A stretch of 64,000 nt of DNA, taken from positions 1,736,001 to 1,800,000 of the forward strand of contig JALGAS010000006.1 in assembly GCA_023078685.1 (NCBI GenBank), read 5' to 3'. This stretch comes from Neopestalotiopsis rosae (lineage: Eukaryota; Ascomycota; Sordariomycetes; Amphisphaeriales; Sporocadaceae). Made by a program: the position numbers and the translations under genes. Positions 25,337-36,421 of the stretch are shown piece by piece (position 1 is the first letter of the stretch; every line of letters begins with the position of its first letter). Under the pieces are notes generated by a model. That model was not told where the DNA came from. It saw only the letters and a program-made list of their open reading frames with translations, and did no database searches.

Positions 25337-26242
25337 TTATTTCTGGCGTACAGCCTTTGGTTTCCGTTTCTTGAATACGACTGCAGGTACATCAACATTA
25401 CCTTCCGACGTCGGTTCTGTCTTGACTGGGACAGACTCGGCATTTTCTGGGTCTGATTTTATCGTACTCGAAATACCTTGCCCTTCGTTGGATGGCTCTC
25501 TTTTGAGGGGAGTGCCAGTATCTGCCTCTTCGTCTTTGACCTCCTTCTTTAGTATTGGCGCGGAAATAGATTCTTCATTCTCGTCTTTCTTGATTGGCGC
25601 CAGTGTGCCACTCAGCAATGCATCCAAATCAGCGTCGTCCTCGGCTCCTTGCTTCGTGTCGCGGCCCCATTTCCTGGGCTTCTTGAACAAGGTCTGCATA
25701 GCCTCCTCTTCCTCTTCTTCTCCTTCGCGCTTGACCCGCTTTCGGACCCCGGTGGCCACTCCTTCGACTTTGACATTGCCATTGGCATCCGTCTTTGGGG
25801 TATCGTCTACAATTCGAGTATTGGTCACTTGCCATTCGCTAGCCATGGCCATGTCGCCGCGGAGTTCTGTTGGAATGTCAATGCCCATTTCTGCCAGTTG
25901 TTCCCATTGCTTTTGTCGTTGCGCTTCGGTGACGCGAGCGGTCGTTTGTGATGAGGGCTTCGTTGTGCTCGGCGCAGGGCCGGAACTCGAACTAGGTCCA
26001 GCAGCACTGCTACTGCTGCTTGAGCCGACGACACCGTTCAATCTCTCGATCTCGCGCTTGGCTCGGTCCTTTTCCTTCTCCTCCTTATCGTGGCCGCGAT
26101 GCAGGTCGCGTAGAAAGCGCTTCAAGGCGCTCTGATGTTTAGCTGTCGCGTCATGGTTGCTACGCTCGAGCTTGGTGTCGCGAACATAGACGCTGCAGTG
26201 TTTACACCAGTATTTTGGCGTAGATTTCCAGTATTCCGACAT
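25337..26242 (-). CDS. WBP4/FBP21-like U1-type zinc-finger protein, spliceosome-associated
   Basis: Intronless, 301 aa. The start chosen is the ATG at 26242, because MSEYWKS is the conserved beginning of this family (human WBP4 starts MADYWKS); upstream in-frame codons lack an ATG. Residues 11-36 form a matrin/U1-C-type finger, CX2C (13, 16) with HX5H (30, 36). A charged helix follows (about 40-70, rich in Lys/Glu/Arg), then a Ser-rich linker, an acidic cluster and a long Lys/Glu-rich tail containing KKPRKWG. In animals WBP4 joins the spliceosome with the U2/B complex and carries WW domains; I see no WW domain here, so only the N-terminal finger is shared. It is probably nuclear. The 685 bp to the KAP123 start form a divergent promoter. 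Confidence 0.82.
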   Translation of the reverse strand: MSEYWKSTPKYWCKHCSVYVRDTKLERSNHDATAKHQSALKRFLRDLHRGHDKEEKEKDRAKREIERLNGVVGSSSSSSAAGPSSSSGPAPSTTKPSSQTTARVTEAQRQKQWEQLAEMGIDIPTELRGDMAMASEWQVTNTRIVDDTPKTDANGNVKVEGVATGVRKRVKREGEEEEEEAMQTLFKKPRKWGRDTKQGAEDDADLDALLSGTLAPIKKDENEESISAPILKKEVKDEEADTGTPLKREPSNEGQGISSTIKSDPENAESVPVKTEPTSEGNVDVPAVVFKKRKPKAVRQK

Positions 26243-26927
26243 TCTTCTGTTGCGGAGGATCACCAAGAAAGACAGAGAGGAGCTTTGAAAGCTTGTGGGA
26301 GGAGGGAGAACCCTCTTGAGAGCGTGAGGATGAGGTTATGGATTGATGTTGGATTAGAAAATAGGTGATTCCGACGAACGTCGCGCTAGGTACGTATGTC
26401 AAGGTACGAGTAAGTCATATGCAGAGCCGACCGCTTTCATGCATCAGGCATCATGCCTAGCTAGTGTAGAGTGCTGCGGGTCCAACTGAGGTCATCCAAT
26501 GCTGTGGCGTGAGAAGTGCTGGATCAGAACTGAATGCTGTGGCTCAACTTGAAAGTCCCCTGGCCAATTGGATTTGCATGTTGGAAAAAAACGGCCCAAG
26601 CTCTTTGAATCAGGATTGCCCCTCCGCATAATTACGCCAGAGGTGGGGTAATTATGAAAACCACTGGGCTTATCGGCGCTTATCGAGAAGACCCCGAAAT
26701 TTTGTTTACTGAAAAATTTCTGCCGACTGGAAGAAATTGAGGAGATTGGGCAGGCACACGGCAACGACTGGCGCGTCTCAATTTTTTTTTTCTCTGCCCT
26801 TTCTTTCCTTTAAAGGCGCTGCTATTTCCAAGAGTCCTTCCTTGATTTCTTGCGAGATCGAGGATCGTTCTTGACTTGAACCTCCTTTGTATTGTTGTAG
26901 CTTTCTGTTCAGGCACAAGTCACAGCA
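26243..26927. promoter_or_regulatory. Divergent promoter between WBP4-like gene and KAP123
   Basis: 685 bp separate two head-to-head start codons, so both promoters must lie here. A poly-T/pyrimidine run (about 26780-26815) sits upstream of KAP123, as in many constitutive fungal genes. I see no clear TATA box. Confidence 0.6.
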
Positions 26928-29900
26928 ATGGATCAGTCAAAGTTGGTCGAGTTGCTTCAGGCATCGACCGTCCGTAAGTTGCAACCCATTCTTTGCGTAC
27001 ATCTGTCGCTCTCACCGTCGCCTTGGGTCCGGCCTGTCAATAACAAGATCGCTAACATTTCTTTTCTTCACTAGCTGACACCGTAAAGGTCAAGGCTGCG
27101 ACGGCTGAGCTCAAGAAGAACTTTTACCCTCGCCCTGAGTCCCTTCTCGGTCTCCTCCACATTGTCGTCTCCCACGATGACGCCACCGTTCGCCAGCTCG
27201 CTGCTGTTCAGTCTCTGCGTCTAGTCCCCAAGCACTGGAAGAAGATCGCTGCCGACCAGAAGTCTGGCGTCCGTAACGAGGTTGTCCAGGCTGCTGTTCG
27301 TGAGCAGCACCCCAAGGTCCGCCATGGTATCTCTCGTGTCATTGCTGGCATTGCCGCCATCGACTTTGAGAACAAGGAGTGGCCCGATCTGCTGCCCAAC
27401 GTTCTCCAGTTGACCACCTCTGAGGATGTTGCCCACCGCGAGATCGGCTCCTACATCATTTACAGTCTGCTCGAGGCTGACCCCACCACCTTCGCTGAGC
27501 ACCTGGCTCAGATGTTCGAGCTCTTCGCCAAGACCATCCGCGACCCCCAGAGCCGCAGCGTTCGCATCAACACCATGCTTTCCATCAGCTCCCTCCTCCT
27601 CCTGATCCAGGCTGACGAGGATGAGGAGTCAGTGGCCACCGTTCAGGAGTTCGTCCCCGCCATGGTCGACGTTCTCAAGGACACCATCAACGCCGGTGAT
27701 GACGAGAGCACCCAGCAGGCTTTCGAGGTCTTCCAGAGTTTCCTTGGCTACGAGTCCGCTCTCATCTCCAAGTACTTCAAGGACCTCATTCAGTTCATGC
27801 TCGAGCTGTCTGCCAACACAAATGCCGACGACGAAGTCCGTAACCAGGCTTTGGCCTTCCTCACTCAGTGTGCCCACTACCGCCGCATGAAGCTCCAGGC
27901 CATTCCCAACCTGGCTACCGAACTCACCCGCCAGAGCATGCAGATTCTGGCTGAGCTTGAGGAGGATGACGATGAGGATGACATGACTCCTCCCCGTGCG
28001 GCCCTGGCCCTGATTGACCAGCTCTCCACCGACCTGCCTCCCAGGCAGGTCGTTGTTCCTATCCTCGAGGATCTCAAGAAGTACGCTACTTCCGAGAACG
28101 TCGGAGCTCGTCGCGCAGCCATGATTGCTCTTGGTACTTGCGCTGAGGGTGCCCCCGACTTTGTCGCCACCCAGGTTGAGAGCCTTATGCCCGTCATCCT
28201 GCAGCTACTTAACGACGCCAACCGCGCCGTCCGCCACGATGCTCTTGTGTGCCTCATGCGCATGGGTGAGGACTTGGCTGAGTTCATGAAGGCTCACCAC
28301 GAGACTATCATGACTGCTTTGGTTAAGAACCTTGAAGCCGCGTCTGAGAACGAGGCTGACGACAAGAACGTCGAGATCATCAGCTCGGTCTGCGGATCCA
28401 TCGACACCATGGCCGAGGGTCTTGGCGGTGAGGTTATGCAGAAGTACGCTGAGGGTCTTATCAGCCGTGTTGGCCGCTTCCTCAACCACTCCGATGTCAA
28501 GGTCCAGGCTGCTGCCGCTGGCGCCATTGGTGCTATTGCTCTGTCCATCGAGGATGGCTTCAAGCCTTACCTCAAGGAGACTATGGAGGCCATGTCGCCC
28601 TTCGTTGTCGCACAGGACAGCGAGGACGACCTCTCTCTGCGCAGCTCTGTCGTTGATGCTATGGGCCGTATCGCCGTTGGTGTCGGTGCTGAGGACTTCC
28701 AGCCTTACGTCATGCCTCTGCTTATGTCTAGTGAAAAAGCATTGAACCTTGGCAACGCTAGACTTCGTGAGACCACCTTCATCCTTTGGAGCCAGCTTTC
28801 CAAGGTCTACGAGGGTAACCTGGGCGACTCGCTTCAGGGTATCTTCAAGGGTCTCTTCGACTGCATTGAGCTTGAGGAAGAGGACCTCGACTTTGACGAC
28901 GAAGAGGTTGCCGGCCTGGTTGATGGCCAGCTCGTCATGGATGGCAAGAAGCTCAAGGTCAAGGCTGATGATGCCGATGACGAAGAGGATGAGATGGACG
29001 ATGACGATGATGAGGACTGGGACGACATTATGGGTATCTCCCAGGCTGCTATGGAGAAGGAGGTCGCTGTTGAGGTTCTTGGTGATGTCATCAGCCACGC
29101 CAAGGACAAGAGCGTTCCTTACCTCGAGAAGGCTATCGAGCTCATCTCGCCCCTTGTTGAGCACAACTACGAGGGCTGCAGAAAGGCCGCCATCTCGACT
29201 CTCTGGCGTGCTTATGCCTGCGTTTGGCAAATCATGGAGGAGCAGACTGGCCAGAAGTGGTCGCCTGGTCTGCCTCTCAGCTTTGAGACTCCCTCCCACC
29301 TTGCTAAGCTTGGTGAGGTCGTCGCTACTGCTACCCTCCAGCTGTGGCTCGAGGAGTCTGACCGGTACGTAAATAAGTTTTTATCCCCTTTGCATTTCAA
29401 CTCTTCAAACTTCAAAATGATGAGCACTCTACGTTATACCCAGCTCACTCAGACGCAAAATGCGGTTGCTGAGAAAACGTTACATCTACTCCTGATTGAA
29501 TATTCCCTACCAAAGTTTTGCTTGAGCACTGTTGAAGCATCATGCTAACTTTTTAAAGCGATGTTGTCACCGAGATCAACCGCAACGTTGCTGCTACCCT
29601 GAAGCTGTGTGGTCCCGCCATCCTGTCCCAGAACGGCATGACTGAGCAGACTATCACCGTCCTCGGAACTCTGATCACCAGATCTCACCCTTGCCAGCAG
29701 GACCTTGGCGACGAGGAAGAGAACCAGGCCGCTGAGGGAGCCTCTGAGTGGGACTGGTTGGTTGTCGACACGGCTCTGGACGTCGTTATTGGCGTTGCCG
29801 CTGCCTTCGGCACTCAGTTTGCTGAGGTCTGGAAGATCTTTGAGAAGCCCATCGTCAAGCTCGTCAGCTCCCAGGAGGCCATCGAGCGTTCCACGGCTGT

Positions 29901-30493
29901 TGGTGTCATTGCAGAGTGCACTGCCTACATGGGTAACGCTGTTACTCCCTACACCAAGACTCTGCTTGCACCCATGCTGCACCGTCTCTCCGATGAGGAC
30001 AAGGAGACCAAGTCCAACGCTGCCTACGCCGTTGGTCAGCTTTGCTACCACTCCACTGACACTGCCACCTACCTGCCCGCCTACCCGCAGATTATGAGCA
30101 AGCTCGAGCCTCTGTTGCACATCAGCGAGAGCAGACTGCAAGACAACGCTACTGGCTGTATGAGCCGTCTGATCCTCGCGCACCCCGACAAGGTTCCTCT
30201 GGAGCAGGTGCTGCCCGCTCTGGTCGAGCTACTCCCCCTCAAGGAGGACTACGAGGAGAACAAGCCTGTTTACGAGTGTATTGCCAAGCTTTGTAAGTTT
30301 CACTACCAAGAGACATCTACTACGATCAATTACTAATATTTTCGCAGACGAGCTCCAGAACCCTACCATCCAGGGATTGACTCAGCGTCTTATTCCCGTC
30401 TTCCAGCAGGTGCTTGGACCTCCTGAGGAACAGTTGGAGCCCGAGACTCGCCAGGGTCTCCAGGAGCTGGTACGCAAGCTGGGTATTGCGTAA
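26928..30493 (+). CDS. KAP123: Importin beta-4 / karyopherin Kap123
   Basis: Nuclear import receptor that carries ribosomal proteins and histones through the pore in yeast. Exons are 26928-26973, 27075-29364, 29559-30292 and 30348-30493. Introns have good donors (GTAAGT, GTACGT, GTAAGT) and branch sites (TGCTAAC, TACTAAT). Phases close to give 1071 aa, close to yeast Kap123 (1113). The N-terminus (MDQSKLVELLQAS, then LKKNFYPRPESLLGLL) is the importin-N region, and HEAT-type repeats fill the rest. The acidic loop DDADDEEDEMDDDDDEDWDD (around 28965-29024), a Kap123/importin-4 feature, is intact. Codons strongly favour C in the third position, consistent with high expression. The first coding exon is only 46 nt. 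The gene ends 485 bp from the RNase T2 stop, tail to tail. Confidence 0.96.
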
Positions 30494-30977
30494 ATGTTCA
30501 CGTATGATAAAACAATGATACCCACGAAGAGAACCCGAGGCCATATACCCCGGGCTGATGACGGTATGATGGCATGACTTCAGGCATAGGCATTAGGAGG
30601 GACCTTTGATTGCGGATGCACATAAACTTTACGATTCCCCCCTGGTAGATAGACGCCTTTGTTTACTGTTCCTTTTGTACTTGGATGAGCAGGCTATACT
30701 TTATATGCCCAGCCACCAGAACTGAATATGTCGCGAGACAAATAAAGACAAAAATATTACTATAATCTGGACCATTACTTTATGAACCTTGAGTGACGTC
30801 TCTTCTAAGCTTGCATGAATCCAGGGAGAGTCGGCGCTGGCAAGTGGTCACGTTATGATTTGAGTATAGTTATAACTGCACTTCATGGGCGATTATCAAA
30901 GTTTTGTGGCATGCTAAATGTCGTTGACTCGTTACTTCAGCTACATCGTTTCCCTATATGACATTTACATGGGGCGC

Positions 30978-32351
30978 CTAAACACTCTCCCACTCAATCG
31001 TCAGACTGACGGACTTGGAGCTTCCAGAGTAGACGGTGACCTGGGTACTGCCGCTAGGAGTAGAGGCAGCCGAGAAGGAAGTGCTGCCACTGGCCATGAG
31101 GTTGCTTCCGCTGGCCGTGAAGACGGTGGCAGTAACGCCGGAGCCGCAGGTGAAGGCACCGGAGACGATGCCGCAGTTGCCCTTGGAGGACTTCAAGGTG
31201 AAGCCGCTGCCGCTGGCCGTGGCGGTGATGGTGGCGCAGGTGCCGCTGACGTACCAGGTGCCGGCCGAGATGAGGCAGCCCTTGGTGGCGCCTCCCGAAA
31301 CGACGTTGAGGTATCCGGAGCCGGAGAAGGCAGTGCCGTCGCCGCCGCCGTCGCCGCCACCGTCGCCGCCACCATCGCCGTCACCGTTCTTGGGGAGATA
31401 CCTGCCATGAATGTTAGCAAACATGATCGTCAAAGAAAATTTAGGGGAGATTAGCGGTTCAACATACTTGATACCGGTCGACGGGCAGTCGGCGGTGTTG
31501 AGGGTAGCCACGGGGATCCAGGTGCCGGACTGAACGCTGCCCTTTACGTTGAAAAAGTACCAGACCTCGCTGAGCTCCGAGTCGCTGCAGCCGAGGTAGA
31601 CGCTGGCGCCGTGGTTCTTGGTGAGGGCGGCCTGGATGGCGGCGAGGGTGTAGGTCTTGGTGGAGCTCGGGGTGATGCCGGCGGCCGAGAGCCAGGTGTA
31701 GGTGGGCAGGGACTTGAAGAGCTCGACGACCTTTGAGGCAAAGTCGACGACCTCCTGGCCCGTCTGGTAGTTGGTGTAGCAGTCCGGGTCGAGGGTGGAG
31801 ATGCACGTGCCGTGCTTGTCCCACTCGTGCTCCCAAAAGGTCTCGGGGGTGCCGCTGTTGGACTGCCAGTACTCCTCCATGTAGGCGAGCAGGTCCGTCT
31901 CGCCAAACTTGGTTAGGATGTTGGTGATGCTCGAGTACTCGCGCGACGAGTCACAGTTGGACTGGTACGTGCCATCACAGTTGTCGGGCTATTTGCCAAG
32001 TGTCAGTTTTCTAATGTTCATCAATGATATCGGAAGAAGATATAAACGCACCCAGAGACCGTGGATAGTCCAGCTGTCATCGGGACCAGTCACGGGGTCC
32101 GTGTCCCAGAACTGGGTCTGCAGCAGGGCACCGCCGGGAGCATTGAAGCAGCACAGGTTCGTCTGGACCGTGGTGTTGTGGCAAGACTGTTGCGACGTGG
32201 TCGGGCAGGTCTCCGAGGCCCTCCTGAGGAGGCGGTCGTCGTATCCCGGGAGGATGCCCCAGCCTGATTCAGGCTCCACCACGGCGTCATTCGCGAGCGG
32301 GCTGGCAAGGGCACTCGCCGAGAAGAGAGCACCAAGTGCTGAGAACAACAT
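30978..32351 (-). CDS. Secreted ribonuclease T2 with extra C-terminal domain
   Basis: Cleaves single-stranded RNA through 2',3'-cyclic phosphates. Exons are 32351-32052, 31988-31468 and 31401-30978, with introns of 63 and 66 bp (GTGCGT...AATAG; GTATGT...GGCAG with GCTAAC). Total is 414 aa. Residues 1-16 form a signal peptide. CAS I is WTIHGLW with His97 at the end of exon 1; CAS II is EHEWDKHGTC with Glu155 and His159. All three catalytic residues are present. After the RNase domain comes a Gly-Asp linker (repeated GGDGG), then a domain of about 110 residues rich in Ser, Thr and Gly, resembling the C-terminal domain of yeast Rny1 and related fungal T2 enzymes. That domain has been suggested to bind wall material in yeast. 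Substrate and location (vacuole or medium) are inferred. Confidence 0.95.
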
Positions 32352-34123
32352 GGTGAGGGTTGGACGATCTATCGATCGATCGATTGATCAGTCAGTCACT
32401 CAGTCAATGAAAATGAAAGTCAGCCCCGGCAAGGCGTTGTTGAGGTTTGCGCGGTGGACATCAGGAAGAGAAAGGCCAAGAGCGTCAAAGGACCCTCGTC
32501 GCATTATGTACTACTACGATTCTACTACTACTCTCTCCACCTTCGCATAACAATAATAGCTCGTGCGACGAACTTTGAGTTGGCTCCGTCCTAATGGTAC
32601 GGTTGAGTTCCCTGGTTTCCTGGTGGGCAGAAGCAAGTTGTCCGTTGGTTCATGGATGTGTGGCGAAATCGGCCTTCCGCAATGGTGATTGGGACCTTCC
32701 GTCTGGAGTCTACGCTCAAAATATAGTCCCAAGGGACCCAGAACCCACCCGACCCGCGCAAGGGGAGAGCCAGTCTGTCAACCAACTTAATCAGCCAAGT
32801 CCCAGCCAACTACCCAACCAGCCAACCCAGACTCGACTTTCAACTGCGTGCAAAGAAGCCAAGCAGCCCGTCTCTCGCCCGTCTGGCGGCGACTCCCGGT
32901 TTCTAATAATGGTAACCGGCTCTTTGATTGGGATCTACTGGCACGCTGTCAACACGCAACAACGTGCTAGCCAACCAGCACACAGGCAAGGGACCGGTGC
33001 GAGATGCCCAATCGGGCATGTGATTATAGTTGTGGGGTAACAAAGTGCTTACAAGTGGTTTTGAGTGGGCGGCAGGCAGGGCGGGCGGGTACACAGATTA
33101 GATCTCGGGAGACGGAGCGCTGCAAGTCATTGGAACAAACCAGCAACTTTGCCATAGCCTGTAGTAGCTTGTGCCTTGGTCCTTTATTCCAGGGGGCCTT
33201 GCTAAGGTTGGCTCGGTAGCTTAATCGAGGTTTTTGACAGGAGTAGAGACACTGACTTCTTTTTTTCCTTGCTCGGATCTCGGTGGGTCAAAGGTCTCGG
33301 AGCGCGGAACCGATCAGTGAAAGTACGATGTAATATTCGAAATCGTGGCGATAGGCGACCATGTGGTTGGTCGCAGATTAGACGTTGTTGGATTAGAGTA
33401 GCGGATGATTTTCCACTAAAAAGAGGGTTGATTACTGATTGAGCCAGCTGCCAGCAGGGCGGTCTCGGCGCTACCATATTGCCATTAGAGCTGCGATAGT
33501 GGACTCTGCTGATATCTTCTAAGCGAAGCATCCTTTTTCAGCGGCTGTCATTGGCGGGTAAATCGGCACTCAGGTACCACCTGTATAATAACAGGGTAGT
33601 GCCTAGCCGTCGGGACTCAAGTCCTATAGCAATACTGTATCGTCTCATGGGATCTCCCAATTCACCACAGTCGTTTTTGAATACTTTCCCCATCAATAAA
33701 TTCCGCGACTTGTGAAGGTGCACTCACACATTTGTCAAGTGTAAACACCAATGCCGCGTTTTTTAGCTTCTCGCGACACATGTTACCCTCCTCGTCGCTG
33801 TTAATTCTATTACCGTATTTTGATGCAAGCTTGCTGTTCGTCTACGTGCCTTGCAGCCGGCTAATTACAGATCACACAGTCCAGTAACGTAGCAAAATTC
33901 GTATTAACTTGAGGCAGAATTGCTTTTTCTTCTTGAAAAACTGGGCGTATACGAAGCGCCGGTCAAGTATAAGAGAAGCAACAATAACTGAGAATATTGG
34001 TAGTTTTCCTTGATATCCTCAGAACAAAAACTCACATACAGTCACTATCAACTCAATTGAGTCTCCTACGTAACGTCTTGAATATCATTGATATCTTCCG
34101 TCTTGTTTGAGCCTCAAATAGTC
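32352..34123. other. Divergent intergenic region
   Basis: About 1.8 kb between the RNase T2 start and the small secreted protein start. No coding frame is supported. A TATAAGAG sequence near 33967 lies about 155 bp upstream of the secreted protein ATG and could be its TATA element. Confidence 0.5.
32366..32406. repeat. ATCG/GTCA tetranucleotide repeat in RNase T2 leader
   Basis: ATCG-type repeats run into GATCAGTCAGTCACTCAGTCA, just upstream of the RNase T2 start. The imperfect tetranucleotide tract probably lies in the 5' leader or core promoter. Confidence 0.6.
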
Positions 34124-34635
34124 ATGTATGCAGCATATTGGACTGCGCTAGCCGCTCCGGCGTTTTCCTTTGCTCTCGCTCTGCCAGACACGACGACGAC
34201 TGGGGACGTGACAGATTATTGGTATTGGAACGTCAATGTCTCATCGAGCAACGCGGCATCGGGCTATCGCTTTGGCGACGTGTATGCCGAGTACTCTGGA
34301 GCCCCAGGCAATATCAGTCATTTCTCTTGGCTCTATGACCCGTCGGTCAGGGCGACGACCACGACGACGGACAATCCGCTGTTCAACAGCAGCATTGTCG
34401 ATGGGCAGGGCGAGCACAGTAAGTTTTTAGTCACTCTCTATCGTCGAGAAGTCGTGGGGAAACGTTAAGCTGAGATTGGTCCACAGCCGTTGAGATCAAG
34501 CAGACTGTAGAAATACAGGCCTCCAATGTGACTCTCGTAGGAAGCGGTCCTCTGACCATGAAGTGCGGATTAGGAGGGGCCGGGCGAGGTTGCGCAGGAT
34601 CGCTCACAATCACTGCAACTCCTAGCGAAGAATGA
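34124..34635 (+). CDS. Small secreted protein of unknown function
   Basis: Exons are 34124-34418 and 34487-34635 with a 68-bp intron (GTAAGT...CCACAG), giving 147 aa. The N-terminus (about 1-20, ending in ALALP) is hydrophobic and looks like a signal peptide. The mature part is rich in Ser, Thr and Asn, with several N-glycosylation sequons (NVS, NIS, NSS, NVT). Two cysteines near the C-terminus lie in a KCGLGGAGRGC context and could form one disulphide. I do not recognise a family. The start is the first ATG giving a signal peptide. A secreted wall or effector-like role is possible but only inferred. Confidence 0.68.
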
Positions 34636-36421
34636 TCATCTTCGCAAAAGGTGTATATGACAGTCTGTTTTCAGATACCGTAGCTGAATCACTGCCACGA
34701 GGATAGTGCGCGAGACCGAGATTGACGAAGACTTCTGCTGGCTGCACGAGGTTCTAACCACGAGAATTCTTTCTTTCGGGGCATAATGGCAAACTGTGGC
34801 TGATTGGGGTTATGAAAAGAGTAAATATACTATCACAAAGCCATGGCTTTAATTGAATACTCCAGCTCAGCAATATGGCACCTCAAGAACATGAGTGATG
34901 ATAGAAATGGCGCTATTCCTCTTGTGGCGGCGGTAGCGCGAGTGCCAAGGTCGCAGCTCGCCGCGCGTCGACTTAATCTGGAAATATTGTCACTGTAACC
35001 CTCTTTTCGGCAGAGCTGTATAGTTCATGGCCGGATTGGTATCATTTCGACAGATCATGGGATAGGGGATGATCATTCTGGTATCTTTATCGTTCGATCA
35101 ACTTCTACTATATCTGAATGGCGCAGCCTGTCGAATTGAGAAAAGAAAATATTTCCAGTAGCTGAGACAAAGTTGCCAGATTACTCATCTCAGCCACGAG
35201 CCAATCACGAACCGGGCGCAAATTCGATGGATGATGGATGATGGCTGACTACAACGGACGAACATGGCATGGAAGTGACGAGAAAAATCTTCAAGAAAAT
35301 GAATCAATGCAACCATCAGAGGGCAAGGCCTGTCGCGTTTCGTGTACTCGATCCATGTGTCATCGTGACTGATTAGGGTGTAATGCATGAAAGCAAAGCA
35401 AAAAAAGTCCTTCCCGCTAAGCAACCGTCCAGGGTCCGGCCGGTGGCTTGGTGGGTGTTGCGCTTTTTGTGCGTGAACCTGGACCAGTCGCCGTCCCCCC
35501 GGGGGGCCCGCATCCGCGTGGCAAACTTCAAATCACGGAGCGGACAAGCAGATACTTCACGCAATAAGACAGGCTAAATAGGCCGGGCGGAGCATTGCTA
35601 ATTTGTCAGATTTGGGTTTTTTTCTCTTCCTTCTCCTAGGGTCATGTGCTTCAGCAATGTCAGGGGGGTTCATGGTGAACACTCCCCTGCTAGGCTGCGA
35701 GCCTGTCAGAAGCCTGCTTGAACCCATATACACTTGCGCCTTTTGTGCGTGAACTGTAATTCTCCAGAGACGATGACTCGTCGATAGTGACAGAACATGT
35801 CTGCCGGATTCCGAATCCCTCCTTTCCTTTCAGGGGATAGGGAGGGATGGAAACGTCTGCACTCCAGTCTACCTAGATGATACTTGAGGTAAATGTGCGT
35901 AGTCTCTTCGCCCATACACGCTTGACTGCATTATACAAGGTTCTTTCCTCCCCAGTACCGGGCGTGTTCAGACCCCTTCGCCTCAGGCATTCCAGAATGT
36001 CCTTGACACAGGCTTTCAAATACCATTCTACCACCACTGGCTAATACATTTACTTTCCATAATCTTCTCGAATCTTTTCCTTCCCTTCCTTCTATCCCGA
36101 GATCATAACTTTTCTTGTAGAACATCTCTTTTCCCCGTGCAACCTCAATATTGTTTTCTTGACTGGATCATATCTTACTGGTCACAGACGATCCTGTGGC
36201 TTCTTCGAGGATTGCCATTTGCCTCGCGCAAATCACTGATCACGTTGATCTTCGTCCACTATCGTCAAGGTAGCTCCTTCCATCAGAGCTTGGAACTACG
36301 ACTGGGTGTTTGTGTCATCGACTTTGATACAACAATTTCTGTCTACTAAATACACACGCCAACCTAATAACCACACCACGTCGCCCTATCACAGTCCTCG
36401 ACCGCGTGGACATTTCCCATC
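34636..36421. other. Upstream region of the copper ATPase gene
   Basis: About 1.8 kb without a supported gene. A 70-codon frame (36137-36349) lies about 70 bp before the ATPase start and could be an upstream ORF or chance. Pyrimidine-rich stretches (36050-36140) suggest a transcription start. I cannot assign copper-response sites with confidence. Confidence 0.5.

Noticed and set aside
28205..29299. A 364-codon open frame on the minus strand, antisense to KAP123
   Set aside because: It mirrors a strongly biased, GC-rich coding exon whose sense frame gives an unmistakable Kap123; the antisense protein has no motif. Such frames are common shadows.
31193..31454. Plus-strand open frames opposite the RNase T2 Gly-Asp linker
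   Set aside because: They are shadows of the repetitive GC-rich linker coding sequence.
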